Below the pieces are notes generated by a model, which did no database searches, was not told where the DNA came from, and saw only the letters and a list, made by a program, of their open reading frames with translations. Shown in pieces: positions 21,226-27,164 of a DNA stretch of 27,164 nt (position 1 is its first letter; every line of letters starts with the position of its first letter). The position numbers and the translations under genes were made by a program. The DNA is from CAYSWS01 sp964434935 (GTDB taxonomy: Bacteria > Patescibacteriota > WWE3 > UBA101185 > UBA10185): NCBI GenBank assembly GCA_964434935.1, contig CAYSWS010000014.1, positions 1 through 27,164 on the forward strand, given 5' to 3'.

Positions 21226-21272
21226 TTTCGGCACATTAAAAACTGAATTCACAATCACTAGGAGGTACTACA

Positions 21273-22643
21273 GTGACCAAGAAAACCGAAGATACGGTAG
21301 CTGCTTATATCTTGCAGGAGGAAATTCCCCCGGAACTTTACAACGAGATGTTAGCTCAAGGTGGATCACAGAACAAATTACCGGTACCAAAAACGATCGC
21401 TATTCCGACTGCTTACTACGGTTGGATGAAGAAGTTCTCTTTAGAACATCTGCTTGGTCAGAGTTCTGAAGAGGTGTCAAAAAAAATATTTGTTCCGGAA
21501 GATAAGGTGCAGCTCTGGGGCCTCAAAGAAGGCGATAAGGTGAGGTATGCACGCGCTGAAGGATTGTCTTCGATCTTTGAGGTCAACGGATTTTCTGATC
21601 CCCAAGAGGTCCGCAACAGATCCAGGTTGATCAGTGATATACATTCATCCTATGCCAAACGCAGGATCCCCATCGAAAATGTGAAACTTGATAAGCCTGG
21701 CACGGTCGGGGCTCCGGACAGTAACATCATCAATAGAGCTTTTACCATTCTGTCACCGTTACCTGAGGGGGGTAGAATAATCATTGCCTCTCCACCGACA
21801 GCCGGTAAATCAACTGTGTTGAGGGCTGTTTACGAAGCCTTGTTACACTTGCTGGAGTTTGATAAGAAGCTATTTGTAATTGTGCTTCAGGTTGGAGAAA
21901 GGCCTGAGGATGCCACTGAGCTGGAAAAGATCAGAGATCGAGTGACTCATGATAAAAACCGCTCCGAGATCTTCATGGCTCCAGCCGGAAATCCTATAGA
22001 TGACCCCTTGGAAGGTCATTATAGACTGGCAAAGTTTGCTAAAGCCAGAGCTGAGCGGGTTTGCGAAGGCTCTGTCTCTTCCGGTTTCAAGGTTGTGCTT
22101 CTGATCGATTCACTTTCCAGAGTGATGATGTCCCACAGCTTCTCGGATAAAATTGAGAAACCGAAAATGGGTGCTCTATCCCAGGGACTCAATCCCAAAT
22201 CTCTCACAGACACCATAAGTCTTCTTAATGTAGCCGGAGATTTTGGTGATCGGAGCCTAACCATCATAACTACGCTTCTCAAAGCAGATGACATCAATCT
22301 AAAAAGAAGGACTAGATCAGCTGAACACGTGCTGTTCGAACAATCAGGCCCCTCGATATCTATTGCCATCTGGGGTTTGGTAAACTCAAACAACCTTGCT
22401 CTTAAACCAAGTATTGATCTCGATGTCACCTTTACCAGACAATTTCATGAGATCAGTACCCCCGGACAGATCCAGGAGAGGGAGTTCGTTATCAATAAGA
22501 TGTGGAATTCTCCCTTCACCGGCAAAGAAGTGTTCAGAAGCAGCGCCGAAAAAGCGCTAGCTACAATACTTCAATATGCTCGCGACAACCCAAGTTACAA
22601 CAAGACCCAATTTGCCGCAGACTACGACAAAATACAATCATAG
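21273..22643 (+). CDS. Divergent Rho-type hexameric ATPase (456 aa)
   Basis: The start is GTG 21273, seven bases after AGGAGG. The protein aligns by eye with transcription terminator Rho. Residues 71-95 (KIFVPEDKVQLWGLKEGDKV) resemble the cold-shock RNA-binding domain, but the GFLR motif is missing. In the motor domain the P-loop is SPPTAGKS (173-180). The catalytic-Glu segment is VGERPEDATE (E209) and the Walker B is VVLLIDSLSR (274-283). The Q-loop region matches as KMGALSQGL (298-305), and the arginine finger would be R389 in DVTFTRQ. The R-loop Lys of E. coli Rho (EFKGTGN) is not found; this copy has FEQSGPSI. It therefore probably hydrolyses ATP as a ring, but its RNA contacts differ. 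It could terminate transcripts of the cluster or act as a motor of the apparatus. Whether a normal rho exists elsewhere cannot be seen. Confidence 0.85.
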   Translation: MTKKTEDTVAAYILQEEIPPELYNEMLAQGGSQNKLPVPKTIAIPTAYYGWMKKFSLEHLLGQSSEEVSKKIFVPEDKVQLWGLKEGDKVRYARAEGLSSIFEVNGFSDPQEVRNRSRLISDIHSSYAKRRIPIENVKLDKPGTVGAPDSNIINRAFTILSPLPEGGRIIIASPPTAGKSTVLRAVYEALLHLLEFDKKLFVIVLQVGERPEDATELEKIRDRVTHDKNRSEIFMAPAGNPIDDPLEGHYRLAKFAKARAERVCEGSVSSGFKVVLLIDSLSRVMMSHSFSDKIEKPKMGALSQGLNPKSLTDTISLLNVAGDFGDRSLTIITTLLKADDINLKRRTRSAEHVLFEQSGPSISIAIWGLVNSNNLALKPSIDLDVTFTRQFHEISTPGQIQEREFVINKMWNSPFTGKEVFRSSAEKALATILQYARDNPSYNKTQFAADYDKIQS

Positions 22644-22670
22644 GAGGATGCGACTATAGGGAGGTAAAAA

Positions 22671-23858
22671 ATGAAAAAAAACATGTTGTGGTGTTTGACC
22701 ACGCTTATCTTGTCCCTTACCCTGATAAGTTGCAGTAAAGTTGTGGACCCCGTCACTACCGAAGATGCACACAGCAATCTAAGAAGTTTGCTAATCGACA
22801 TTTTCAAGAACGGGCCTCAAGATCCGTGGGGACCTCAGGGAGAGTTCGAAACAACGGACCAGTATGAAACAAGGCTGGAGCAGCAAAAAAATGTTTACTT
22901 GGTTGAGGCTGAAAAGTACTATGATCAGATCCAAAAGAACACGTACTACATAGTGCATAAGATAGAGGATCTGCCAAGATTCGATGCTGACACGGGAATG
23001 TACAACATCTCTTTCAGCCTTGCTACTACTTCATCGAACCCAACCTCTGATAGTGCCGGACCTGATTTTCGTCTTTTTGTCCCCCCACAGGTAGTGGAAA
23101 ATATTCATCTGTTCGATGAGTATGGTCAAAGCTTTGAAGAGGGGTGGGTAATCGCGGAATCAGGCGGATTAGGAAATTTGACATTCTCGGCTGTTATGGA
23201 TGCCGCCGGTGCTGAACAACTAAGGTATGCCGCTACTAGCCTGGACATCTTTCTACGGATAGGTGTGCAGTTTGAGTTTCCTCAACACTATCAGGGATAC
23301 CGCTTCCTGCCTGATCGTTATGCACCCTTTGATGATGGCGAGATGTTCGATTCTCCTCGAGTCGTGCAAATGAAAGAAGAGGACCTAACTTACGCGGCGA
23401 CAAACGGTATGGTTGTGGTTAAGGTAGCCTCCGTAGAGATTGTGGATGAAGATGGTTTGGTTTATCACAAATGGCCGGAAGGTCTTATCCCCGCCAGAAC
23501 TCCCACACCTTCAGGAGAAGATCTGAGCACGCCACCAGCTACTCCCACTCCGGATGTTACCCCAGTGGTAACTCCAACAGAGATCAGCTTTTGTCCCGAC
23601 GCTATGCCCACAAGAATGCGAGTAGGCATTGGAGGCCGTGTGACATATGGTGACCCCAGAAAAGTAAGGGTGCGCGTTGCCCCATCGTCTTCTGCGGCTG
23701 TATTTAGATTGCTGCAACTTGGAAAAGAATTTCAAGTCATCGGTGGTCCGGAGTGCGCAGATGGTTTTGTCTGGTGGGAAATCGAATTTGATAATTACTC
23801 AGGATTTTGGGTAGGAGAAGGAGAGAATGAAAACTATCACATAGAACCGATAGAATGA
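22671..23858 (+). CDS. Lipoprotein with C-terminal SH3-like domain (395 aa)
   Basis: A GGGAGG site and a clear lipoprotein signal mark the start: MKKN, a hydrophobic core and the lipobox LISC with Cys 21. Residues 30-265 form an unrecognised outer domain with an early part rich in Asp, Tyr and Gln (QYETRLEQQKNVYLVEAEKY) and later strands. A Thr/Pro linker follows (TPTPSGEDLSTPPATPTPDV). The last 90 residues are a bacterial SH3-like domain of a type common in Chloroflexi and CPR genomes, with MRVGIGGRVTYGDPRKVRVR, then PECADGFVWWEIEFDNYSGF and WVGEGE. Such domains bind cell-wall peptide or glycan. The gene follows the Rho-like gene by 27 bases and shares its promoter. It is likely a wall-attached outer part of the apparatus, or an adhesin. 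Confidence 0.8.
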   Translation: MKKNMLWCLTTLILSLTLISCSKVVDPVTTEDAHSNLRSLLIDIFKNGPQDPWGPQGEFETTDQYETRLEQQKNVYLVEAEKYYDQIQKNTYYIVHKIEDLPRFDADTGMYNISFSLATTSSNPTSDSAGPDFRLFVPPQVVENIHLFDEYGQSFEEGWVIAESGGLGNLTFSAVMDAAGAEQLRYAATSLDIFLRIGVQFEFPQHYQGYRFLPDRYAPFDDGEMFDSPRVVQMKEEDLTYAATNGMVVVKVASVEIVDEDGLVYHKWPEGLIPARTPTPSGEDLSTPPATPTPDVTPVVTPTEISFCPDAMPTRMRVGIGGRVTYGDPRKVRVRVAPSSSAAVFRLLQLGKEFQVIGGPECADGFVWWEIEFDNYSGFWVGEGENENYHIEPIE

Positions 23859-23866
23859 GCTGCCTT

Positions 23867-23919
23867 TGGAGGTATGAGTCCTTGCTTGCATATAAGCAGA
23901 CCATACCTCCATATTTTAT
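23867..23919 (+). terminator. Terminator-like hairpin after the SH3 lipoprotein gene
   Basis: TGGAGGTATG (23867-23876) pairs perfectly with CATACCTCCA (23902-23911), with an inner GCTT/AAGC stem. The short tract TATTTTAT follows. Confidence 0.7.
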
Positions 23920-23924
23920 GTAAC

Positions 23925-23953
23925 TTGAAATAAAAAGTAATATAACCTATAAT
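23925..23953 (+). promoter_or_regulatory. Promoter of the gene at 23993-24652
   Basis: TTGAAA (23925-23930), an exact 17-base spacer and TATAAT (23948-23953). The leader of about 33 bases carries a GGGAGG ribosome site. Confidence 0.75.
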
Positions 23954-23992
23954 GCTCACAACTTTGGAAATTATAAATGGGAGGTTCCTACC

Positions 23993-24652
23993 ATGTCGGA
24001 ATCCAGAAAGTTGATAATCATATCACTCGTAGCTCTATTTCTAGCTGTAGGGGTAATCACTTTTCTGATTGGTATCATTGAACCGTTCTGGTGCGACAAG
24101 CCTGGAGTAAGCTTTTTCACTTGTTATTTCCAAAGAAAAAGCTACAGCGGGCAAGCCCAAAGCGGATCTTTGGACAGAGCGGCTTTACCGCAAGACTCGC
24201 TATTGCAAACCCCGGAAATACCGATCCTTACACCGGAGACACCACCAACACTGATGGCGTATGAAAGCATAGAAGAAGCCGCTGCCGAAGATCCCAGCTT
24301 GGCAGACTTCCTAGCCAAATTAAAGGCTGCGGTCGAAGAAAAGGATTTTGGATCTATCGAAAATTTGATAGCCGTCCCCTTCAACATCGCACCCTATGGC
24401 ACATCCTATGCCACATTGAGCAAAGAAGAGGCTATGGAGCGTCTAAGAAACGAGTTGGAGGACTTGAATGTCATCTTGGACATTACAGACGAAGGCAGGT
24501 CCATAGCTCACGAACTTTATGCTACCCCACGTGAGGCTTCCTTTGCCCTTGTTTCCTACGGATGGCCGGAAGATTCCATCTCGATCTTAGGCATCAAAAG
24601 AACGGAAACGGGTTACGCCTGGTCTGACCTCATCTTGTTTGTTTCAAGGTGA
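23993..24652 (+). CDS. Membrane-anchored protein of unknown function (219 aa)
   Basis: Residues 6-31 are a membrane helix (LIIISLVALFLAVGVITFLIG). A short stretch with two cysteines (EPFWCDKPGVSFFTCYF) and a Pro/Thr-rich linker follow to about residue 85. The outer domain (about 90-219) starts with an acidic helix (IEEAAAEDPSLADFLAKLKA) and continues VEEKDFGSIENLIAVPFNIA. It ends in strands (EASFALVSYGWP, YAWSDLILFVS). The order of helices, then strands with conserved small residues, resembles NTF2-like folds, but I cannot prove it. It is the last gene of the rightward cluster, with its own promoter and terminator, so it may be either a late component or an unrelated neighbour. Confidence 0.7.
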   Translation: MSESRKLIIISLVALFLAVGVITFLIGIIEPFWCDKPGVSFFTCYFQRKSYSGQAQSGSLDRAALPQDSLLQTPEIPILTPETPPTLMAYESIEEAAAEDPSLADFLAKLKAAVEEKDFGSIENLIAVPFNIAPYGTSYATLSKEEAMERLRNELEDLNVILDITDEGRSIAHELYATPREASFALVSYGWPEDSISILGIKRTETGYAWSDLILFVSR

Positions 24653-24680
24653 TGTTTTGTTAAGAGAGAGAGAGTTGACT

Positions 24681-24728
24681 AAGACACAGTCGTCTGGATT
24701 GAAAAATCCGATGGGTGTGTCTTTTTTT
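24681..24728 (+). terminator. Strong intrinsic terminator closing the rightward cluster
   Basis: AAGACACA (24681-24688) pairs with TGTGTCTT (24716-24723). An inner GGAT/ATCC stem lies above it, and a run of seven T follows within 24722-24728. Confidence 0.85.
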
Positions 24729-24735
24729 GCCCATA

Positions 24736-24774
24736 AAAGAAAAAGGGTACTCGAGATGGTTTTCGAATACCCTT
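24736..24774 (-). terminator. Strong intrinsic terminator of the thymidine kinase gene
   Basis: AAGGGTACTCGA (24743-24754) pairs over 12 bases, with one wobble, with TCGAATACCCTT (24763-24774). Read leftwards, the stem is followed by TTTTC. It stands back to back with the plus-strand terminator at 24681-24728. Confidence 0.85.
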
Positions 24775-24782
24775 GCGGGTGC

Positions 24783-25370
24783 TTACAGTGGACGTACATA
24801 ACATGATCGGCATCGAGCCTCGTAGGTCACTTTGTCTCCCACCATGATCAAGGGGGTCTCCTTGCCAGCCGGCCATCCATCAACCAACCTTTGTGTTCTG
24901 GTAGCAAATTCACTTCCGCACATCTTACAAACTGCATGTGTGGGAACAACAGTGTCAGCATAGGCTAGTAATTCCGGCATGGGGCCAAAAGGCTCAGCCT
25001 TAAAATCAAGATTTAAGCCGGCTACCACTACGCTCACTCCCCTATCCAATAGGCTAAGACAGCACTCCACCAAAGCCGGTCCCATGAACTGAGCTTCATC
25101 TATGCAAACAATATCCGTACTGCTGTCCACTACATTCAGGATCTCGCGCGGGTTGTTGGGGTCAACCATTGTAGCGGCTCTTTCCGTACCGTCGTGCGTA
25201 ACTACCATGTTTCCTTGGAACAGCTCTTCAAGATACGGTGCAAAAAGCATTACCCTAGCTTTGGCGTATTTTGCCTGCCGCACGATCTTGATGATCATTT
25301 CCGTCTTGCCGGAGCTTTTACAACCAGAAATTACTGTTAATCCCCTTTTAACATCGCTTAAGTTGGTCAT
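24783..25370 (-). CDS. tdk: Thymidine kinase, type II
   Basis: The protein phosphorylates thymidine to dTMP with ATP, the salvage route to dTTP, in the cytoplasm. The motifs are those of the compact tetrameric (TK1-like) family. The P-loop is SGCKSSGKT (residues 15-23), the magnesium/Walker-B segment CIDEAQFM, and the nucleoside-binding lasso region GLNLDFKAEPFGPM. Two zinc-binding cysteine pairs are CKMCG and CRSC. At 195 residues the length is normal. The AAAAGGAG ribosome site stands before the ATG, and a TAGAAT -10 candidate lies at 25412-25407. The gene is alone between its own terminator and a second leftward gene. It marks the return to housekeeping DNA after the secretion-like cluster, and suits an organism that lives by nucleotide salvage. 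Confidence 0.95.
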   Translation of the reverse strand: MTNLSDVKRGLTVISGCKSSGKTEMIIKIVRQAKYAKARVMLFAPYLEELFQGNMVVTHDGTERAATMVDPNNPREILNVVDSSTDIVCIDEAQFMGPALVECCLSLLDRGVSVVVAGLNLDFKAEPFGPMPELLAYADTVVPTHAVCKMCGSEFATRTQRLVDGWPAGKETPLIMVGDKVTYEARCRSCYVRPL

Positions 25371-25442
25371 CTCATTCTCCTTTTCCTTATGATTTGGATT
25401 GGAATAATTCTAGTAGTTACAATAACAGATTTGATACGAATA

Positions 25443-25805
25443 TTACAAACACTTGGATAGTATAAAAATCTCCTGAGGAGAGGGGTCTTGCGTCACCATG
25501 AGTTCTCTGGCTCTCTTCTCTCCAACGGCTTGTACGGCGCAATCGACCTGTTCCGGTGTGACATTTTGCTGCAGATCCTCTACCAGTCCATCCACATCGC
25601 CTGAATCCAAAAGTTGCTGCTGCGTGGGACTAAGGTTCTCTTTGTCGATAACATTCTCAACGGCGGTTTTTTGCACGTAACCACTAAGATCTCCTGATTT
25701 AATACCCTGGAAAACAAAGTATAAACCTACTAGCATAGCCAAACCAACCACAATACCAATCGATAAGAAGATAATTTTTAGTACTTTTATCAGGTTATCC
25801 ACCAT
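25443..25805 (-). CDS. Small membrane-anchored protein of unknown function (120 aa)
   Basis: Residues 10-34 form a membrane helix (IIFLSIGIVVGLAMLVGLYFVF). The rest is a soluble, acidic, helical domain with TPEQVDCAVQAVGEKRAREL and two cysteines (one central, one second from the end in LSKCL). The segment PTQQQLLDSGDVDGLVEDL is reminiscent of small helical domains attached to anchors in CPR genomes, but I do not recognise a family. The -10 box TATAAT lies four bases before the ATG (25805), so the transcript probably starts at the start codon or its neighbour GTG. It is divergent from hisS, with only 64 bases between the two starts. Confidence 0.65.
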   Translation of the reverse strand: MVDNLIKVLKIIFLSIGIVVGLAMLVGLYFVFQGIKSGDLSGYVQKTAVENVIDKENLSPTQQQLLDSGDVDGLVEDLQQNVTPEQVDCAVQAVGEKRARELMVTQDPSPQEIFILSKCL

Positions 25806-25809
25806 TTTT

Positions 25810-25863
25810 ATTATACATAAGTTTTTGGAAAAAGTATTTTAATGACCTAAATTCCTCTATAAT
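25810..25863. promoter_or_regulatory. Divergent leaderless promoters between the small anchored gene and hisS
   Basis: On the minus strand, TATAAT (25815-25810) directs the small anchored gene. On the plus strand, TATAAT (25858-25863) lies six bases before ATG 25870 of hisS. Both place the transcript start on, or next to, the start codon. No ribosome site is present on either side. Confidence 0.65.
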
Positions 25864-25869
25864 ATGCCT

Positions 25870-27164
25870 ATGGCCTTCAAAAAATTTATAAAACCATCCA
25901 TTTTGCCCGGATTTATGGAGCTACAAACCAACGAACAGTTAGCTTTCAATGAATTTGTGGCCAAAATCAGGGAAAGTTTTGAATTATTCGGGTTTTCGCC
26001 CATGGACACACCTATTATCGAAAAATCAGAGATCCTGCTGGCTAAGTCCGGTGGTGATACGGAAAAGCAAATCTACGAAGTGCAAAAGGGAGACACGCAG
26101 CTGGCTCTGCGCTTTGATCTCACTGTCCCTCTAGCCAGATATGTGGCCCAATATTACAAACAACTCACGTTTCCCTTTAAGAGATATCAAATAGGCAAGG
26201 TTTACCGTGGCGAGAAACCGCAAAAAGGCCGTTTCAGGGAATTTTATCAGTGCGACATAGATATTATCGATAAAGAGAAACTTGGTCTTATCAACGATGC
26301 GGAAATTTTGGCTGCAATTTATTTTGTCTTTAAGAATTTGGGTGTGGGAGATTTTAAAATTTACATAAATAATAGGAAGTTACTTTCCGGTTTGCTCGAA
26401 TTCTTAGGGTTGGGTGATATGGCGCAGGAGATCATTCGCGCCATTGATAAGGTTGAGAGAGACGGTACACAACAGCTGGAGGCTCAGTTGAGGGCTATGA
26501 AGATAGAGGAAATGAAAATTGGCAAGATCTTAAGTTTTATTTCCATTTCCGGTGGCAATGACGAGGTCCTAAAGTTGCTAAGAGAGGCCGGGGTGAGCGG
26601 TAAGGAGTTCGAACAAGGTTTAGAGGAGCTGGGAAACGTGGCCTCCTATGTTAAAAGCATGGAAATTCCGGAAAGCAGCTGGGAAATAAAACCCGCAGTG
26701 GCAAGAGGACTTGATTATTACACCGGCACCGTCTATGAAACTGTACTTACAGATTACCCGGACCTGGGTTCCGTGTGCGGCGGCGGCAGATACGATGACC
26801 TGGCCGGTTATTTCACCAAACAACAACTGCCCGGCGTGGGAGTGTCAATTGGCTTGACCAGATTGTTCGATCAATTAAATCAGCTCGATCTCATTAAAAA
26901 GGACCGCAACACACCTACAAAGTTTTTGATCGCCGCTGTTGATGTGCCTGTGGAAAAATGCTTCGCCCTTGCTACCAGGACCAGATCTGCCGGTGTACCT
27001 ACTGAGGTCTACACCAAAGACGACAAGTTAAGTAAAAAATTGGATTTTGCCAATAAGATGGGCATTCCTTACGTGGGTATTGTGGGCGCTGACGAATTCC
27101 AAAATAATGCTATTGCCATCAAGGACATGGCCTCCGGTGAACAGACCAGGATCAGCCTGGATGA
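25870..27164 (+). CDS. hisS: Histidyl-tRNA synthetase, 3' end outside window
   Basis: The enzyme charges tRNA-His with histidine in the cytoplasm. Class II signatures are clear. Motif 2 is YRGEKPQKGRFREFYQ (about residues 110-125), the histidine-specific loop ARGLDYYTGTVYE (about 276-288), and motif 3 GVGVSIGLTRLF. The anticodon-binding domain begins near KFLIAAVDVPVEKC and the frame is still open at the window end after about 431 residues, so little is missing. The ATG at 25870 is preferred over the ATG two codons earlier, since a TATAAT box ends six bases before it and no ribosome site exists; this gives MAFKKFIKPSILPG as the start. It is a good phylogenetic marker for placing this scaffold. 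Confidence 0.95.
   Translation, partial: MAFKKFIKPSILPGFMELQTNEQLAFNEFVAKIRESFELFGFSPMDTPIIEKSEILLAKSGGDTEKQIYEVQKGDTQLALRFDLTVPLARYVAQYYKQLTFPFKRYQIGKVYRGEKPQKGRFREFYQCDIDIIDKEKLGLINDAEILAAIYFVFKNLGVGDFKIYINNRKLLSGLLEFLGLGDMAQEIIRAIDKVERDGTQQLEAQLRAMKIEEMKIGKILSFISISGGNDEVLKLLREAGVSGKEFEQGLEELGNVASYVKSMEIPESSWEIKPAVARGLDYYTGTVYETVLTDYPDLGSVCGGGRYDDLAGYFTKQQLPGVGVSIGLTRLFDQLNQLDLIKKDRNTPTKFLIAAVDVPVEKCFALATRTRSAGVPTEVYTKDDKLSKKLDFANKMGIPYVGIVGADEFQNNAIAIKDMASGEQTRISLD

Noticed and set aside
24663..24674. GAGAGA microsatellite
   Set aside because: Only about a dozen bases long and between a stop codon and a terminator; no likely role.

Overview
The window looks like a scaffold of a small-genome, single-membrane-type bacterium, most likely from the Candidate Phyla Radiation (Patescibacteria). 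That placement is inference: there is no rRNA in the window to confirm it. The grounds are many short membrane-anchored proteins of unknown function, several genes whose -10 box sits directly on the start codon (leaderless transcripts), lipoboxes with no sign of outer-membrane export parts, and a 100-N scaffold gap typical of a metagenome assembly. TGA is used as an ordinary stop, so the recoded-TGA lineages (SR1, Gracilibacteria) are unlikely.

Layout. 1-11.6 kb is chromosomal: a truncated gene end, a 45-residue membrane peptide with its own promoter and a two-way terminator, a 98-residue protein behind an attenuator-like leader, a gluzincin-type protease, an MFS exporter, a cation-diffusion-facilitator transporter cut by the gap at 3831-3930, three small leftward genes (two of them paralogues), a membrane-anchored protein, a coiled-coil protein with a 42-bp tandem repeat, a C39-like peptidase with TPRs, a small soluble protein, an alpha/beta hydrolase, a YopX-family gene, two membrane-anchored proteins and a HAD-like protein.

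11.6-24.65 kb is the most interesting part. It is a rightward gene cluster that resembles a type IV secretion (conjugation-type) apparatus. In order: a protein ending in a stand-alone RNA-polymerase alpha-CTD-like domain, a DUF1232/YkvA-like membrane protein, a small three-helix membrane protein, a VirB6/TrbL-like polytopic lipoprotein with a repeated F-x-P tail, a PrgI/VirB3-like two-helix protein, a VirB4-like ATPase, a VirB1-like lysozyme plus M23 peptidase fusion, a 32-residue membrane peptide, a two-helix membrane protein with a long soluble tail, a divergent Rho-type hexameric ATPase, an SH3-tailed lipoprotein and another membrane-anchored protein. No relaxase, VirD4 coupling protein, VirB11, integrase or outer-membrane core gene is visible. 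It therefore looks like a secretion or surface machine fitted to a one-membrane envelope, or part of a larger element. The cluster is split by intrinsic terminators and internal promoters into several transcription units. It uses strong Shine-Dalgarno sites and is much richer in GATC than the flanking genes.

24.65-27.2 kb returns to housekeeping genes: thymidine kinase and a small anchored protein on the minus strand, then hisS on the plus strand, cut by the window end. No tRNA, rRNA, CRISPR array or insertion sequence was seen.
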